A stretch of 64,000 nt of DNA from Mytilus trossulus (Eukaryota > Mollusca > Bivalvia > Mytilida > Mytilidae). The notes beneath the pieces are model-generated. The model saw only the letters and a list, made by a program, of their open reading frames with translations, was not told the origin of the DNA and made no database searches. The stretch spans positions 39,888,566 to 39,952,565 of the forward strand of contig NC_086375.1 of the NCBI RefSeq assembly GCF_036588685.1, read 5' to 3'. Numbering within the stretch: the stretch's first letter is position 1; each line of letters begins with the position of its first letter. Both the position numbers and the translations under genes were made by a program. Positions 23,815-35,856 of the stretch are shown one piece after another.

Positions 23815-24500
23815 TGTCAAAGCGACACGAACAACCCCGTCTCAAAAAAGTTGAAAAATCAGGAATTTCAATGTGGACATTGTGGACACAAACATAATAG
23901 TAGTCCTACATATAAAAAATCAGCTCAAATTCTAGAGGCATATAGAAAAAAAGTCTGTATAACTGATTTCTAACAATTTTCAAAGTTGTTTAACCTTCAT
24001 TTTGGCAAAAATAAGCGGAGCAAAACAAAACTTAAACTTGATCTGTAACTCATTGTGGTTAACTCACATACCACGAATCAGCCCAATATCTGAAAGCATC
24101 TAGAAAAAAATCGGTATAAGTGCGATTTTCAAAAATTTATCAAAGTCCTAAGCCCGAAATTACAGAAAAAAATAGCCGAATTGGACAAAACTTATTCTTA
24201 AGCATCATGGGTAACTCACATACCAAAAATCAGCCCATATCTGAAAGCGTTTACTAAAAAGGTATGTATAATTGTGCTTTTCAACAAATATTGAAGTTCA
24301 AAGCCCGTAATTTCGGTAACAATTAGCGGAGCGGAACCAAACTTGAACTTGACCCAGCTGTAACGCATCTTGGTTAACTCACATACCAAAAACCAGTCAA
24401 ATATCTGAAGACGTTTAGAAAAAAAACCGTTAAATGGTTTGTTGCGGAATAACGGAATAACAAAATTACGGAAAATACGGAATTACGGACAAGGATAAAA
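23815..24500 (+). repeat. Diverged ~155-bp tandem array (taactcacataccaaaaatc units)
   Basis: The landmark taactcacataccaaaaatc recurs at about 24060, 24212 and 24375, with a weaker copy near 23915. Spacing is 145-163 bp. Each unit also holds gcccaatatctgaaagc and an agcggagc-like segment. The array ends in a cggaattacggacaagg stretch. It is non-coding; a 128-codon minus-strand frame runs partly through it by chance. Confidence 0.75.
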
Positions 24501-24879
24501 CTATATAGCCCCGACATCCTCGTACGGACCCTTGCTGATGATGTATCTCTGATATACATGTAAGTTTGATAAACATTTAGAAAAAAATATACAGATGAGA
24601 GGGCTTTTAAACTGGGTGGCCGGACATATACATGGACACAACCGGACTCCCGGTAATTTTGTGATGCGGGATTCACACAGCGCTGATCATTGCTCCCGTT
24701 TGAGACCAGACACCGTAAACACGGAAAGTAAAAAAGTCGGCCTACTATCCTCAATGTCATGGAATGTCCTATTATTGACCTATCGCTGTAGTATACGTTC
24801 GTAACATATTCCTACGGCTTAGAGAGGTCCAAGTGAGGTGACTTTTAATAGGAATTGAGCAAATTCGATTTGTCTAGTC

Positions 24880-25440
24880 GGATTTCAATCGTGATTATGT
24901 CGTGACAGATTCTGCTGTAAATAAAGGCAACAGTAGTATACCGCTGTTCAAAACTCATAAATCCATGGACAAAAAACAAAATCGGGGTAACAAACCAAAA
25001 CCGAGGGAAACGCATTAAATATAAGAGGAGAACAACGACACAACACAGAAACGGACCAAGCATCAGACAAAACACCACGAGAATAGCAAATATAACATGA
25101 AAACCAAATACATGAATTTGGGATAGACAAGTACCGTGCCACGTCTTATCTCAAAAATAAGAGAAAACACAAACGACTCAACGTTAAAATGCAACACACA
25201 CAGAAACGAACAATAATATAACAATGGCCATCTTCCTGACTTGGTACAGAACAGGTAAAGGGGAATAAAAGTGGTGGGTTGAACCTGGTTTTATGGCATG
25301 CCAAACCTCGCACTTTAATGGCAAAGTTAAATATAACATTGAAATGACAACATAATATTACAGGACTACAATACAAATAAATAGGAGAACATATTAGACA
25401 AAGAAAAACATGATTAATAGATAACAAAAAGCATCAGGTT
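24880..25440 (-). repeat. Dispersed repeat family D
   Basis: The sequence includes cagtagtataccgctgttca, acaaaccaaaaccgagggaa and cttggtacagaacaggtaaa. The first part recurs inverted at 58.14-58.28 kb, and the second part is related to 60.54-60.66 kb. Overlapping minus-strand frames of 60-90 codons are repeat-derived. Confidence 0.6.
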
Positions 25441-25454
25441 TAAAATTCAATACG

Positions 25455-25560
25455 CCAAAAACGCGCCTTGTCCACACAAGACTCACCAGTGACGCCCAGA
25501 TATAAAAGATCGAAAGTGAAAAAAGTACAAAGTTGTACAGCACTGAAGATCAAAAGTTGA
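25455..25560 (+). repeat. Dispersed repeat family C (cagtgacgctc-type)
   Basis: The stretch acaagactcaccagtgacgc followed by an A-rich 'gatcgaaagtgaaaaaagta' matches the copies at 33.6, 48.7 and 62.1 kb. The 112-codon frame starting at 25533 begins in this repeat. Confidence 0.65.
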
Positions 25561-26125
25561 AAAGGTTTCGCCAAACACGGCATTGTAACAGTTACAGTAT
25601 CGGATCAAAATCGGAACAATGTTTTGTGTTTTTGGACGGTGTCCTGTGGAACGGGCATGATCTGGATAGATTTGTCATTGGTGTTTTTTTTTTGCGAACT
25701 GAGTCAAGATTGCATCCCGAATACGAACCGTCTTTGATGAACCCGTTCCGAAACAGTCCCGTAATTAATACGAAATTCGGCAATATACACTCTTCTGAGT
25801 TCGGACAATTACTGAACACGATACGATTGAGTCTAGACTTTTGTTCTGTGACTTTCTGTCCGTTTACCTAAAATATTTGTATAATGACCTATCTTGATCT
25901 CTCTCTATATATACTAACATTTCCCAACGAATATCTGGTGCATGGATTGTTCTTCTTGATCCCTATTCGAATTTTATTGACCCCCAAAAGTTATCGCATC
26001 GAAAGTTGAATCAGTGCCAAGCAAGATAGACACCCGAACATTTTCGTTAAACGAGTCAAATCCGTCTTCTGGTTTCTTAATCGATCTGTGTTAATCATTT
26101 TGATTGAGTCTGATCGACAATGTGA

Positions 26126-27196
26126 CTAGGGGGGCCACTTCCTATGTAATGACTGGTAGGGATGAGCCGCTGGAATAGGTCACTATTTCATGCTTCATGA
26201 TATATGAAAAGGGTGAGAAATTCAGATTAAATATATCAATAGGTTGATATTATCACTTGCTGGATATATATTACAAGTTTCTAAAACTAATCAAATGTTA
26301 CTGTTTATTTTTAATGCGGTTAAACCACAGTCGTAAATACATCAGCTATTTGTCAAACCAATTAAACTCTATTTATTCAATGTGGTATTTCCACTGAGGT
26401 TAGATATAGGAGCAATAAATCCAATCATTTTGACATTTCCACCTCATTAACATTGAAAGGTTTGCATACATGAAACATTAGAAGAAATCCATAGCATAGT
26501 GTCAGCATCCTTCAAGCGGGAACGACAAATCAGTTTTTAATTAATGTAAACTCAGTAAAAGTGATACTCTCTGAAGTGTTAGGCAGCAACCATTTGATTT
26601 TCTAGGTGTGTGTGGGGGGGGGGGGGGGACCCTGAGAAAAAAAAATTGTTTGTTTCACCCTCAGCTGCCACTATATGTAATGCTAAAAGTGAAAGAAAAA
26701 AATTGTTTTCCGTTGGTCGCTAAAAAAATAGATTGTTCTTCGCCGAAGGCGAAAAAATTGTTTGCACAGAATAAAAAAACATAGCCCCCCCTCCCCCCCC
26801 CCCCCCAGAAAATCAAATGGTTGCTGCCTTACTACAATTATCTGATAAAACATTATCTATTGTCTTTGCAAATTGAAATTTCTTCATAATTAAAGTTATA
26901 AAAGGGGCAAAAAGAAGAGTGAAGAATTTATTGGAAAAGCAATTTGTGATTATTGCGACTGCGTTGCTTCTAAACAAAAACGTAAAATGAGCGGGACCTC
27001 AAAATTTTTGTAAACTCTAATGTATCAGAAGATGAAAAATATCCAAATATGTCTATAGGTCTGTTTTTTGTTCATTAATATATGACAAGGTATATATTTT
27101 TGATAAACAAAATATATGAAAAGGGTGGGGTACTTGATGTTTCAGCTGCTCACCCCTACCAAAAAAAGTTTGAAGTGCCCCCCCCCCCCCCCCGGG
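26126..27196. mobile_element. 1.07-kb TIR transposon, 8-bp duplication caatgtga, with nested MITE
   Basis: The left terminus reads ctaggggggccacttcc. The right terminus is an inverted version extended by a C run (gaagtgccc...cggg). The octamer caatgtga flanks both sides, at 26118-26125 and 27197-27204. Eight-base duplications fit hAT elements. No transposase was recognised. A different element is nested at 26582-26828, so the outer insertion is older. Confidence 0.75.
26582..26828. mobile_element. 247-bp MITE, TTA target duplication, nested
   Basis: The termini are ggcagcaaccatttgatttt and its inverse, each followed inward by a G or C homopolymer of more than 12 bases. TTA flanks both ends (26579-26581 and 26829-26831). 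TTA plus a GG-starting end suggests a PIF/Harbinger-type MITE. The centre has a cgccgaaggcg mini-palindrome. Confidence 0.85.
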
Positions 27197-27604
27197 CAAT
27201 GTGAACCTTACTTTGTTATTAAACTCGATACTTAAACATTTAACTTATCTTTTCTTACTCGATGTTTGACTTTCATATCGATAAGTACTCGATGATGGGC
27301 TCTCTTTTATGTGAAACCTGCCTGGACTATATTTTTAGAACTTTTTTGGCAGTCAAATTGGCAATCTTTGAATAAAATGTAAGCCCAAATTAGCGGCCCA
27401 AGAAACCTAAATTAGTAGTTTAATTAACCACAAAGGTAAAAGAAATATTTATAATGATAATGTTTTTGCAAAACATAATACCAAGACGGGCTATTAAAAT
27501 GCAAACAAAATTTACACAATTATGCATATACCTAAGATGTTATGTTATGTTATGGTATGCTACGGATCGATACCGAAGCCGTACAGAAACATGCATGTAT
27601 ATAG

Positions 27605-27935
27605 ATACATATAAAAAAGAAGATGTGGTATGATTGCCAATGAGACAACTATCCACAAAAGACCAAACTGACACAAACATTAACAACTATAGGTCACCGC
27701 ACGGCCTTCAACAATGAGCAAAGCCCATACCGCATAGTCAACTATAATAAGATAGAAAACTAACGGCCTTATTTACGTAAAAAAAAAATTAACGAAAAAC
27801 AAATATGTAACATATAAACAAACGACAACCACTGAATTACAGGCTCCTGACTTGGGACAGGCACATACATAAATTATGTGGCGGGGTTAAACATGTTAGC
27901 AGGATCCCAACCCTCCCCTTACCTGGGACATTGGT
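27605..27935 (-). repeat. Dispersed repeat family A, near-complete copy 1
   Basis: From the A-rich start through gatgtggtatgattgccaat, 'aggtcaccgcacggccttcaa' and 'aacaaacgacaaccactgaa' to gcaggatcccaaccctcccc. It is colinear with 29667-30000 and 31045-31380. The three copies are spaced 1.4-2.1 kb apart in one orientation. Confidence 0.85.
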
Positions 27936-28236
27936 ATAGCAGTATAACATATGAACGAACTATAAAAATCAGTTGAAAAAGGCTTAATTAACTCATCAGA
28001 TAGACAAAAAATAAGTACAGTTTCGATCAAATTTTGTCGATCTGCCTGCTGTCATTTGAAAGAAAATTCCAATTTATTTTCAAGGAAGCCCTATTGCCAG
28101 TAAGATTTTATTGAAATATTAATGTTTATAAATATCAAAATAAACAGACATTTCAAACAAGTTTTTCCAAAAAGACCCTTTTAATTTTGTTCATTTTTTG
28201 GAGGTAGATGTTAGCCAATAAGACTTCATATACCTG

Positions 28237-28362
28237 CAGTGGCGGATCCCTAATTTTTTATTAGGGGGGCTGGGGCGCTGACTGACCCAAATCTTTTTTC
28301 TCCAGAAAACGGGGAGGGGGCGGCGGCCAAGACCCCCCCCCCCCCAACCGAATCCGCCTATG
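28237..28362. mobile_element. 126-bp hAT-like MITE (cagtggcggat), 5-bp duplication acctg
   Basis: It begins cagtggcggatccc and ends aatccgcctatg, with G-rich and C-rich interior arms. The pentamer acctg flanks both sides (28232-28236 and 28363-28367). It is the same family as 36532-36691. Confidence 0.8.
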
Positions 28363-28787
28363 ACCTGTCCCTTTTCAAATATTCTTTTTTAAACATGATA
28401 TATACCCATGTATATTTCCAAATATTTGTATAACAAAATGAAGACCTACACCTATATAATGATCTGATATGCGCTACATTGACACTCCCTCTTAAAACAA
28501 AGCTTATCGATAATTGCAAATTCCAACAGTCTATTTTAGATGTCAAATGGGTGCAAATTTCATAATAATGCCGGAAACATCTGACACATTTACAAATGTG
28601 ATTTTAACCGCAACACAATAAATACTAGCATCAGACACTTAATTAGAAATAACCCTGACCGTTTTAAATTTCCCACCCTTTTCATATATTAATGAAGCTT
28701 GAAAGACTTATTCAAGCTATTCCTATATATAGCCTTTCCCCCTTGGGGATTATTGGATTAATAAGTTTCATTATAAGAATAGGGAAT

Positions 28788-28944
28788 TTAACTAGCGGAT
28801 CAAGAAATGTTATAAGTGGGGCCCACTGACTGCCTAAGAGGGGTCCGCCCTGGTGTCATGCTACAGTGATAATCAACCATTTCCCCCCCAGAAACCCCGG
28901 GGGGGGGGGGGGGGGTCCCTGGCCCCCTTCTAAATCCGCTTCTG
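28788..28944. mobile_element. Diverged copy of the cagtggcggat MITE family
   Basis: The left end 'actagcggat' and the right end 'aaatccgcttctg' bracket a gggcccactgactgcctaag segment and a long G run. The interior resembles the copy at 36.6 kb. Target duplication is not clear (aattt-like on both sides). Confidence 0.6.
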
Positions 28945-29659
28945 AATTTTAAACATCCTCTTTTATAATTTTGACGACTTCTCTCCCAAAAAATACAGTT
29001 AAATATGCTTTTCGAGCGTCTTTATTGTAGCAGGCTATTCTTAATACGACTAAACTTTTATCTTCCAAAGGTAATCATTCAATTTTTGAATGTTGACCTT
29101 GCTATAGAAATTTTATAATTTTTGTGCACAGTTGTGCACATTAACAACGCTCCAGTCTTAACACTTATCAGTAACTACATAACTTCAAATTAACATGTCA
29201 TTTATATCAACCCCATGCAACTAGGTACACAGCTGCATTCAATGAAACATGATCAGAGATAAAAATAGATGTATATTCTGAATCAGATCCTTTCTTTTCG
29301 ATACAACATATAAACGAGAAAAAAAAAGGGGGGGGGGGGGGGGTGTCAGAAGAAAAATGATCTTTAATTTTAAATAAACTGATGTATGCAAATTGCAAAT
29401 TCAATTAAACGCTATCAGTGATTACTCATCATTTGTATCGATCAGATCTGCATTTCTTTTGCACCGATTTTTTTTATTACATTTCCGCCGAATTTGTGTT
29501 TCATTTGTGCTGTTTGTGTACTTGTAAATTACAGGTTCATTTTGATCATTATAAATCTCTTCCGTGAGTACAGAAGTTATGAATTGTCAATCATTACATG
29601 TATCTAACTGATGTAACATACTCACGGGGGGAGGGGGTGGAAGTAGGCTTCCGAGCAGG

Positions 29660-30005
29660 ATTATAAAAAAGAAGGTGTGGTTGCCAATGAAACAACTCTC
29701 CACAAAGACAAAAATGATACAGAAATTAACAACTATGGGTCACCGTACGGCCTTCAACAATGAGCATAATTAGCTATAAAGGGTCCCTATGTGACAATAT
29801 AAAACAATAAAACAATTCAAACGAGAAAACCAACGGCTTTATTTATGTACAATAAATGAACGAAAAACAAATATGAAACACATAAACAAACGACAACCAC
29901 TGAATACAGGCTCCTGGCTTTGGACAGACACATACCATGATACATAATGTTTCGGGGTTAAACATGTTAGCGGGATCCCAACCCTCGCCCTAACCTTGGA
30001 CAATG
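29660..30005 (-). repeat. Dispersed repeat family A, near-complete copy 2
   Basis: It has the same order of landmarks as the copy at 27.6 kb: 'gaaggtgtggttgccaatga', 'gggtcaccgtacggccttcaa', 'aacaaacgacaaccactgaa' and gcgggatcccaaccctcgcc. Confidence 0.85.
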
Positions 30006-31039
30006 GCATAACTGTACAAAATAAGAACGAATTTAGTCAATTTAAAAAATTACTAGTAAAAGTACATCCATGAAAATTTACACCGTTATTCTTACAGTTT
30101 TCAACGCGTGCAGCTGACCAGCATTGAGGTGGCTAACTTGATGTTCAATATATATAAGTACAACATCTTAAAATGAATGAAATTATCATCCGAGACGGAT
30201 TCGAGCATCAGACATAATGGCAAACGTGAAGCACTCCTCGATTTCATGAGGGAAGAAAAGGTCACCGAAAAACTGCAGTAGCCATTAACCAATTTCACTT
30301 GAGTTTTCTCTATACTCTGTGCTTAGCCCATCAGACTGACCCCCCCCCCCCCCCCCCCATTGATTCACAATTGAGAAGAACTTTACATGAAAGGGCTAAC
30401 AAACCAGGTGGCTAGACAGAAACACGGACACATTCGGAAGCCCATAGAAAAGTTCCATGTCCACCGCAACGTATGTCGCGTAGGGTGATACATTTTAGAA
30501 TTATAAAGAAGAACATTGCTGACTGCCAACCTTCCCACCAAAATATATATTGGAGCGATATAATTGACACGATTACTTATAAGAACTTTTTTTTTTACAT
30601 GTATGTACTAATTTCCGAAGTCTACAAAAATGAATTCCGATCGTCATCCCGTTCACAAAAATATAAAAGTACCGCTTATATATGATGACTAGTATCACAC
30701 AGTCATGTTCCATGGCGAACGAGGCGGGTGCAAATAGCATAAGAAGTGTTTTTTTTTTTAATTATTATTTGACCTTGATGTGTTAACGTCATGTTTCTAA
30801 AAATTTAGGCGAAGGAAAGAAATATTTATTGGCGAAAATGAAAAGATGTTCTACAAATGATTTAGAAATACCATGGCAATTCATATTTAAATGATTATAG
30901 TATAAAATTATAACAACCTTTAAGGAACTGTATATGCATGCACAAGATCCCCCAGCTATAGTTGATTTCTTATTTGAAATCCAATTATTAGTAAAAATGT
31001 ATAAGAATGTATATATTTTGAAAAATAATAAAATCCTAT

Positions 31040-31395
31040 ATATACATATAAAAGAAGATGTGGTATGAATGCCAACGAGACAACTCTACACAAAAGACAA
31101 AACTGACACAGACATTAACAAATATACGTTACCCTTCGGCCTTCAGTAATGAGCAAAGCCAATACATAAGGCCCCGAAATGACAATGTAAAACAATTCAA
31201 ACGACAAAACTAGCGGCCTATTAAACAAAATTGAAAAACAAATATGTAACATATAAACAAACGACAACCATGCATGTACTGAATTACAGACTCCTGACAT
31301 GTGACAGGAACATATTTATATCAGGTGGCGGGGTTAAACAAGTTTAGCGGGATCCTAACCCTCACCCTTACCTTGGACAATGGTATATCAGTACA
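31040..31395 (-). repeat. Dispersed repeat family A, near-complete copy 3
   Basis: Landmarks are gatgtggtatgaatgccaac, 'ttcggccttcagtaatgagc', 'aacaaacgacaaccatgcat' and 'gcgggatcctaaccctcacc'. A tRNA-derived SINE follows directly downstream. Confidence 0.85.
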
Positions 31396-31414
31396 AAATA
31401 AGAACGAACTATAT

Positions 31415-31595
31415 ATATATACAACTCGTCTAAACATCAACCCAACAATGTTAGATCTGTAAATTTGCTTTCGCAAATTTTTTGTTCTTCCCTCGCCGGG
31501 ATTCGAACCCATGCTACTTTGATATCGTGACACCAAATCGCCTGCACTGCAGCCGTCCCGCTAGACCACACGACCACCTGGGCTCTACAATAATA
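31415..31595 (-). repeat. tRNA-derived SINE
   Basis: On the minus strand an A-box-like tggtctagcggg (31557-31568) lies about 50 nt upstream of a B box ggttcgaatcc (31499-31509), the spacing of an internal pol III promoter. The downstream body continues with 'aaaatttgcgaaagcaaattt' and ends in a (ta)n run near 31410. The long 3' body and the microsatellite tail fit a SINE rather than a functional tRNA. Confidence 0.7.
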
Positions 31596-31849
31596 AAGCT
31601 TTCGCTGGCCGTGTGTTACCTATCCTCGTCAGTTTTAATCTAGCTGCGTACTACAGTACATGATATATAAGGCATGAAGATGTTATAAACAATTGAAAAA
31701 GGCTTAACTCATTAGATGACAAAACTACAAGTGGACGTGGCCTGGTACTTGTACATCCAAACAACAAAAAGATACTAAGTGCAGATCTAATAGTACTCGC
31801 AGTTAACTTAACAGCTTGTTCAAACCAGTAACAACTAATCATCTTAGAC

Positions 31850-32380
31850 TAATATGGACTTGCACATCACTATTATGCGTATAAACATCCCTGTTGCGGA
31901 ACTAGAAATATTCATAAGTGAGATTCAGTGACTTCCGAAAAAGAAGCTTGTTCCAGTCATGTTTCGGTGCTTCTCTTCATAATAAACAACAACAAAAATC
32001 ACAAAAAGGGGGAGCAGGCCACCTGCCACCGGATTTCCTTGATTCGCCTCTTCATCCTACAAGATATCAAGGTCGTTGCTTAAAAAATGTAGGAGTAGCT
32101 CTAGATGCTTGTAATATACATAATTGTTAAGATTCAACTCGGTCTTCCTGGCATTTAAGAATATTTGACAAAAATAAAAATGCCGAGGTATACATGCATG
32201 AACATCTCAATTGTGTGTTCAGGCAACCTCTGAAATATTAAAACTGTAGTTCAACAAATCTTGGAAGAGGAACAGGACAAACCATGATCTCTCTCTTTGC
32301 GTTTTATAATAAAATGTATCCAACTACCTTGCATTTTGAGGATATTTTACTTAAAATGTTTCAGTTGCAACCGTCAAAAA
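31850..32380. other. Intergenic, no gene recognised
   Basis: A 70-codon plus-strand frame (31918-32130) occurs but has no supporting homology or splice context. Nothing else is evident. Confidence 0.3.
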
Positions 32381-32384
32381 CTGG

Positions 32385-33000
32385 ACGAGGTGATAGTCAG
32401 ACAAACCAATCTATAGCTGGACTAACAGACGAACGGGTAGACGAACGAACCTGTAAGCGATAAATTAATATACCCTACGATGAAAGTGGGGTCATACAAA
32501 TCAAAACCTCATAGTTCTCAATTTGCTTAAACAGTTCTCTTCAGTTGTATAACCATGAATTCTAAGATTTCTTATACCGTTCTAAATTTAAGTCTCTGAA
32601 TTGAAAATTATTTTTCAGGGATCCGATGGCTGCTTTCTGTCAAATTCGTTTTTTTTTTGTTTTGTTCTCGTTTTCACATACTCTATGCTATTGTTTCACA
32701 TTTTGTCACATCGGTACATTTTATAAATTATTACATATATATTAGTACACTTCGCATGTGTTGGTTTATTATCGAAGGTTGTACTTCGAGCTTACCGATT
32801 GATTCGACGGGAGCATGGACAGTTACAATACATGTGTCAGATCGGAAATTATACAACATTTTCTGTTATTTCCGTATTTTGCGTGGAATTCTCGTCGCGT
32901 TGAAGATCGTTGAAAACCCATTAGATGACATCGGCTATTGTCTGCTTGTTTTCGAGTCGTTGTCTCTTTTACATATTCCCCATTTCCATTCCTAATTATG
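32385..33000 (+). repeat. Dispersed repeats incl. gacgaacg array and family B copy
   Basis: A degenerate gacgaacgggtagacgaacg run (about 32430) is followed by cctacgatgaaagtggggtc. At 32780-33000 a block ends in cgagtcgttgtctcttttac and ccccatttccattcct. The inverse of that ending is present at 63890-63960. The 112-codon frame at 32657-32995 lies in this repeat. Confidence 0.55.
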
Positions 33001-33029
33001 AATTCCAGATTTCAGCAGAACTGGAAACA

Positions 33030-33137
33030 TGATAGTATATAGGGAATCACTGAAGCATGACTGGAGAGATCCCAACTTTAGGTCAGTCAACTCCCCCCCC
33101 CTCCCCCCCCCGGAAAAGTTCTGGATTCGCCACTGTT
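33030..33137. mobile_element. Partial copy of the cagtggcggat MITE family
   Basis: The segment tatagggaatcactgaagca and the terminus ctggattcgccactg match the right part of the intact copy at 36532-36691, with a C homopolymer in the middle. The left terminus is missing. Confidence 0.6.
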
Positions 33138-33534
33138 TGTCTTATCCGAGATTCTATTCTAAATTTTTAACTGACTAATTGTCAAAATTAACTCTTCCGT
33201 TTAAAATTCAAAATACCTGAATTGTCAATCAACAATTTGAAACACTGCAGTTCTTTTCTTTTGTGTTTGGGAAAGCCGCTGAGACTTCACGAACCGTTCC
33301 CTTTTCATTCATTGTGCACAGCAGACCAGAATATATGTATACCCTGTCATATATTTGTTTAAAAAAAATATATTGCCATTCATTCTAAGAATCGTTTTTA
33401 CAATTTATTTTCAATAGCTGCAAATGTTAAATAACACCAAGATTAAAAGCGCCTAGCGCCAACAGCTCCGTTGGTATATTTAATAGAAAGATAATATATA
33501 GTTGTTAACTTGTTATATTTGCAAATGGGGTAAA

Positions 33535-33690
33535 TAAACTCATCATTAATACCAGGATTGAAATTTTACATTTACGACAGACGGGTATGTCGTCTACAAA
33601 AGACTCATCAGTGACGCTCAAGTAAAAAAGTATTAATAAGGTAAAATGAAACTGACCATTAAAACTTCAAAAAGGGCAAAGCGCAAACAT
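33535..33690 (+). repeat. Dispersed repeat family C
   Basis: Contains aaactcatcattaataccag and 'aaaagactcatcagtgacgct' followed by A-rich sequence, colinear with 48655-48790. Confidence 0.7.
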
Positions 33691-34739
33691 TTTTTTAATT
33701 TTCAACGCTATCTCCTTGACCACAATAAGTGTTTTCATCAAAATTGGAAATGATTTTATTTTTTAAAGAAAAATCTTTACCTACGTCGCATTATATACAA
33801 TTAACAAGTTCTAAATATACTGCTAAACAAAAGTTAAGCAACTAATACATTTAAGTCAAATTTTATCTTAATTTCTGTCAAGTTTTTCCATTTTCAAGTA
33901 AAGAAAATCACGCAATATGGTTCACTTTCTTTCCTGTAATTATTAGATCACTTGTATACTTCTAACACACACACAGACAATAGGTGTTGTTTATTTGTTG
34001 AAATATTTGATTAAAATATGCGCTGCTGAAATTATTTTACTCAGTATAGTATATAGACTTGTATTCCAAAGACAAATTTATATATATTGTTTAATTTTCT
34101 GTAGTCATGTAGTGTTTGATAATGACCCAGTGACCTACAACTTTTATGATAAATAAACCACATGTTGTGCATATTGGCAACGCTTCTCAGTAAATCAGTA
34201 TAAAAAGTATGAATCATTTGTTAAACTAGTGTAAAATGTGGTGTGGAATAATTGGTAAAGTCAAAGATATCCGGCTATTTGAATTGACCCGATGAGCTAA
34301 CATGATGTTGAATTGATTTTGGAAATAATACACTAATCCATTATTTTTATTTTATTTCTAATACTGAAAAAAAAATTATGGTCCATCATAGCACAACCAA
34401 GTAAACAAGTGTCCATTAATTTATACTAAAATCAAAAAATCATAGAACATTCATATTCCGACAAAATGAAGATAAATAGAAAAAATCGTTTAGGAGGGGT
34501 ATGCGTTGTTGATGTTGTGCAAATGGTATGAATAATTCCCCTATTCAATCCTTTTTCTGGCAAATTATTTGAAAAAAGGAGGGCTTTGATAACTGTTACC
34601 CTAGCTTGCCCTACAACATAATGCATCCCCAAAGAATATAGATTTCATATTCATATAAGTCTGAAAATTAAACCCAATATAGTTATGGAATCAGATTTTT
34701 TAGGCTGACAAATATTTTTTGTCATTTTACATTTCAATT

Positions 34740-35050
34740 TGCACAGGTCGACCTGTCTACATGTTCACCAGTTTTTCAATCATTTACTGGTCTGTTGATA
34801 CTTTCACAAGTCTCTCTTATAGACCCCTAGTCTGTCCATATGATTCTCAACAGTCTGACTATGTGTCCACAAGTCTCTACGTTTTCACCGGTCTCTATGT
34901 GTCCGTCAGTCTGTCTCCGTGTCTACAAGTCTATCTACATGTTTTACCGCCATGTTACGTTTCTAACAGTTTGCCTTCATGTTCTACACGTTCACCAGTC
35001 TGCTTATGTATATACCATTCTGGCTACAAGTCTTCAAGAATATCATTTCA
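34740..35050 (+). repeat. Degenerate minisatellite (ctatgtgttcaccagtctg-like)
   Basis: Roughly 22-24-base units built around 'gtctctatgtgtccgtcagtctg' variants repeat about a dozen times with heavy divergence. A 153-codon frame is open through the array because the units lack stops. It is not a credible gene. Confidence 0.65.
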
Positions 35051-35108
35051 AATTCTGAAGATGATGATATTTCTCATAGTAAAGTCGTTAATGAAATGTA
35101 CCAGTACC

Positions 35109-35314
35109 AGGGTCGACATCAAAAAAGCAATGAAGGATAAAAAACTTAATTCAAATTTCTGCAAGTTTTGTATAAATTGACATCGATTTTTACATATATC
35201 CTTCTTGGTCAATCAATTTTTCCCAAATTAATTTAAGAGGGGGTAGGGGGTTCGGTGAAAAAAACTATATGAATTAAGTTTTTTACCCTTCATTGAACTT
35301 TTGATGTCGTCCCT
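35109..35314. mobile_element. 206-bp MITE with ~45-bp terminal inverted repeats
   Basis: The left arm agggtcgacatcaaaaaagc and the right arm ending 'gatgtcgtccct' are inverted copies with scattered differences over about 45 bp. Both include the sequence taaaaaacttaattca. No clear target duplication is visible. Confidence 0.7.
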
Positions 35315-35856
35315 TAGTCTATCAGTTTCCATCTTCATGCAAGACTCGGGGTCTGATGAAGGTTTTTAAACAGTTAAAGATTCATCTACACACAATCCTT
35401 TTGACTGAAGTCAGTCTTCTCGGTCAGAAGCAAAGAAATGCCCGGGGCACGTGGAGGACCATTAGATATCGACACACCAATTTCAGTTATTCGACGAAGA
35501 ATTTAAACACATATCTCATTTAACACAAACATTACACAATAATGTCAACATGGAGTCAGTAGCTGAGGTAACATTAAGTTAATTTAAAAGTCAATATCTT
35601 GGATAACTCTGATTTCTGCATACAGTTTAGAAAGCATATATCACTGTCATGAATCAAGGATTTGTATAGTAAGACGGTTCTTATTATCATCGGTACTTTG
35701 GGATAGGACAATTTTTTTACCCTCCCCCTTTTTTTCAATATCCGTTATTCTTTCGATTTCTTTTAATTAACTCTCTTTAGTAATATATACGTGACCGCTG
35801 TGGATAGTAAACTTGGAATATATAGTAAATAGCAAAACCAAGTATTTTGTAGTCTA

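Noticed and set aside
24374..24760. 128-codon minus-strand frame
   Set aside because: It overlaps the ~155-bp repeat array and has no recognisable protein features.
25533..25871. 112-codon frame, with a 75-codon frame antisense to it
   Set aside because: It starts inside a family C repeat. No homology, splice context or regulatory signal.
31490..31595. tRNA gene on the minus strand
   Set aside because: A and B boxes are present, but no clean acceptor stem or terminator follows. The body and (ta)n tail indicate a SINE.
34719..35180. 153-codon open frame
   Set aside because: It runs through a degenerate minisatellite and into a MITE, with a Ser/Thr/Val/Tyr-rich repeat composition.
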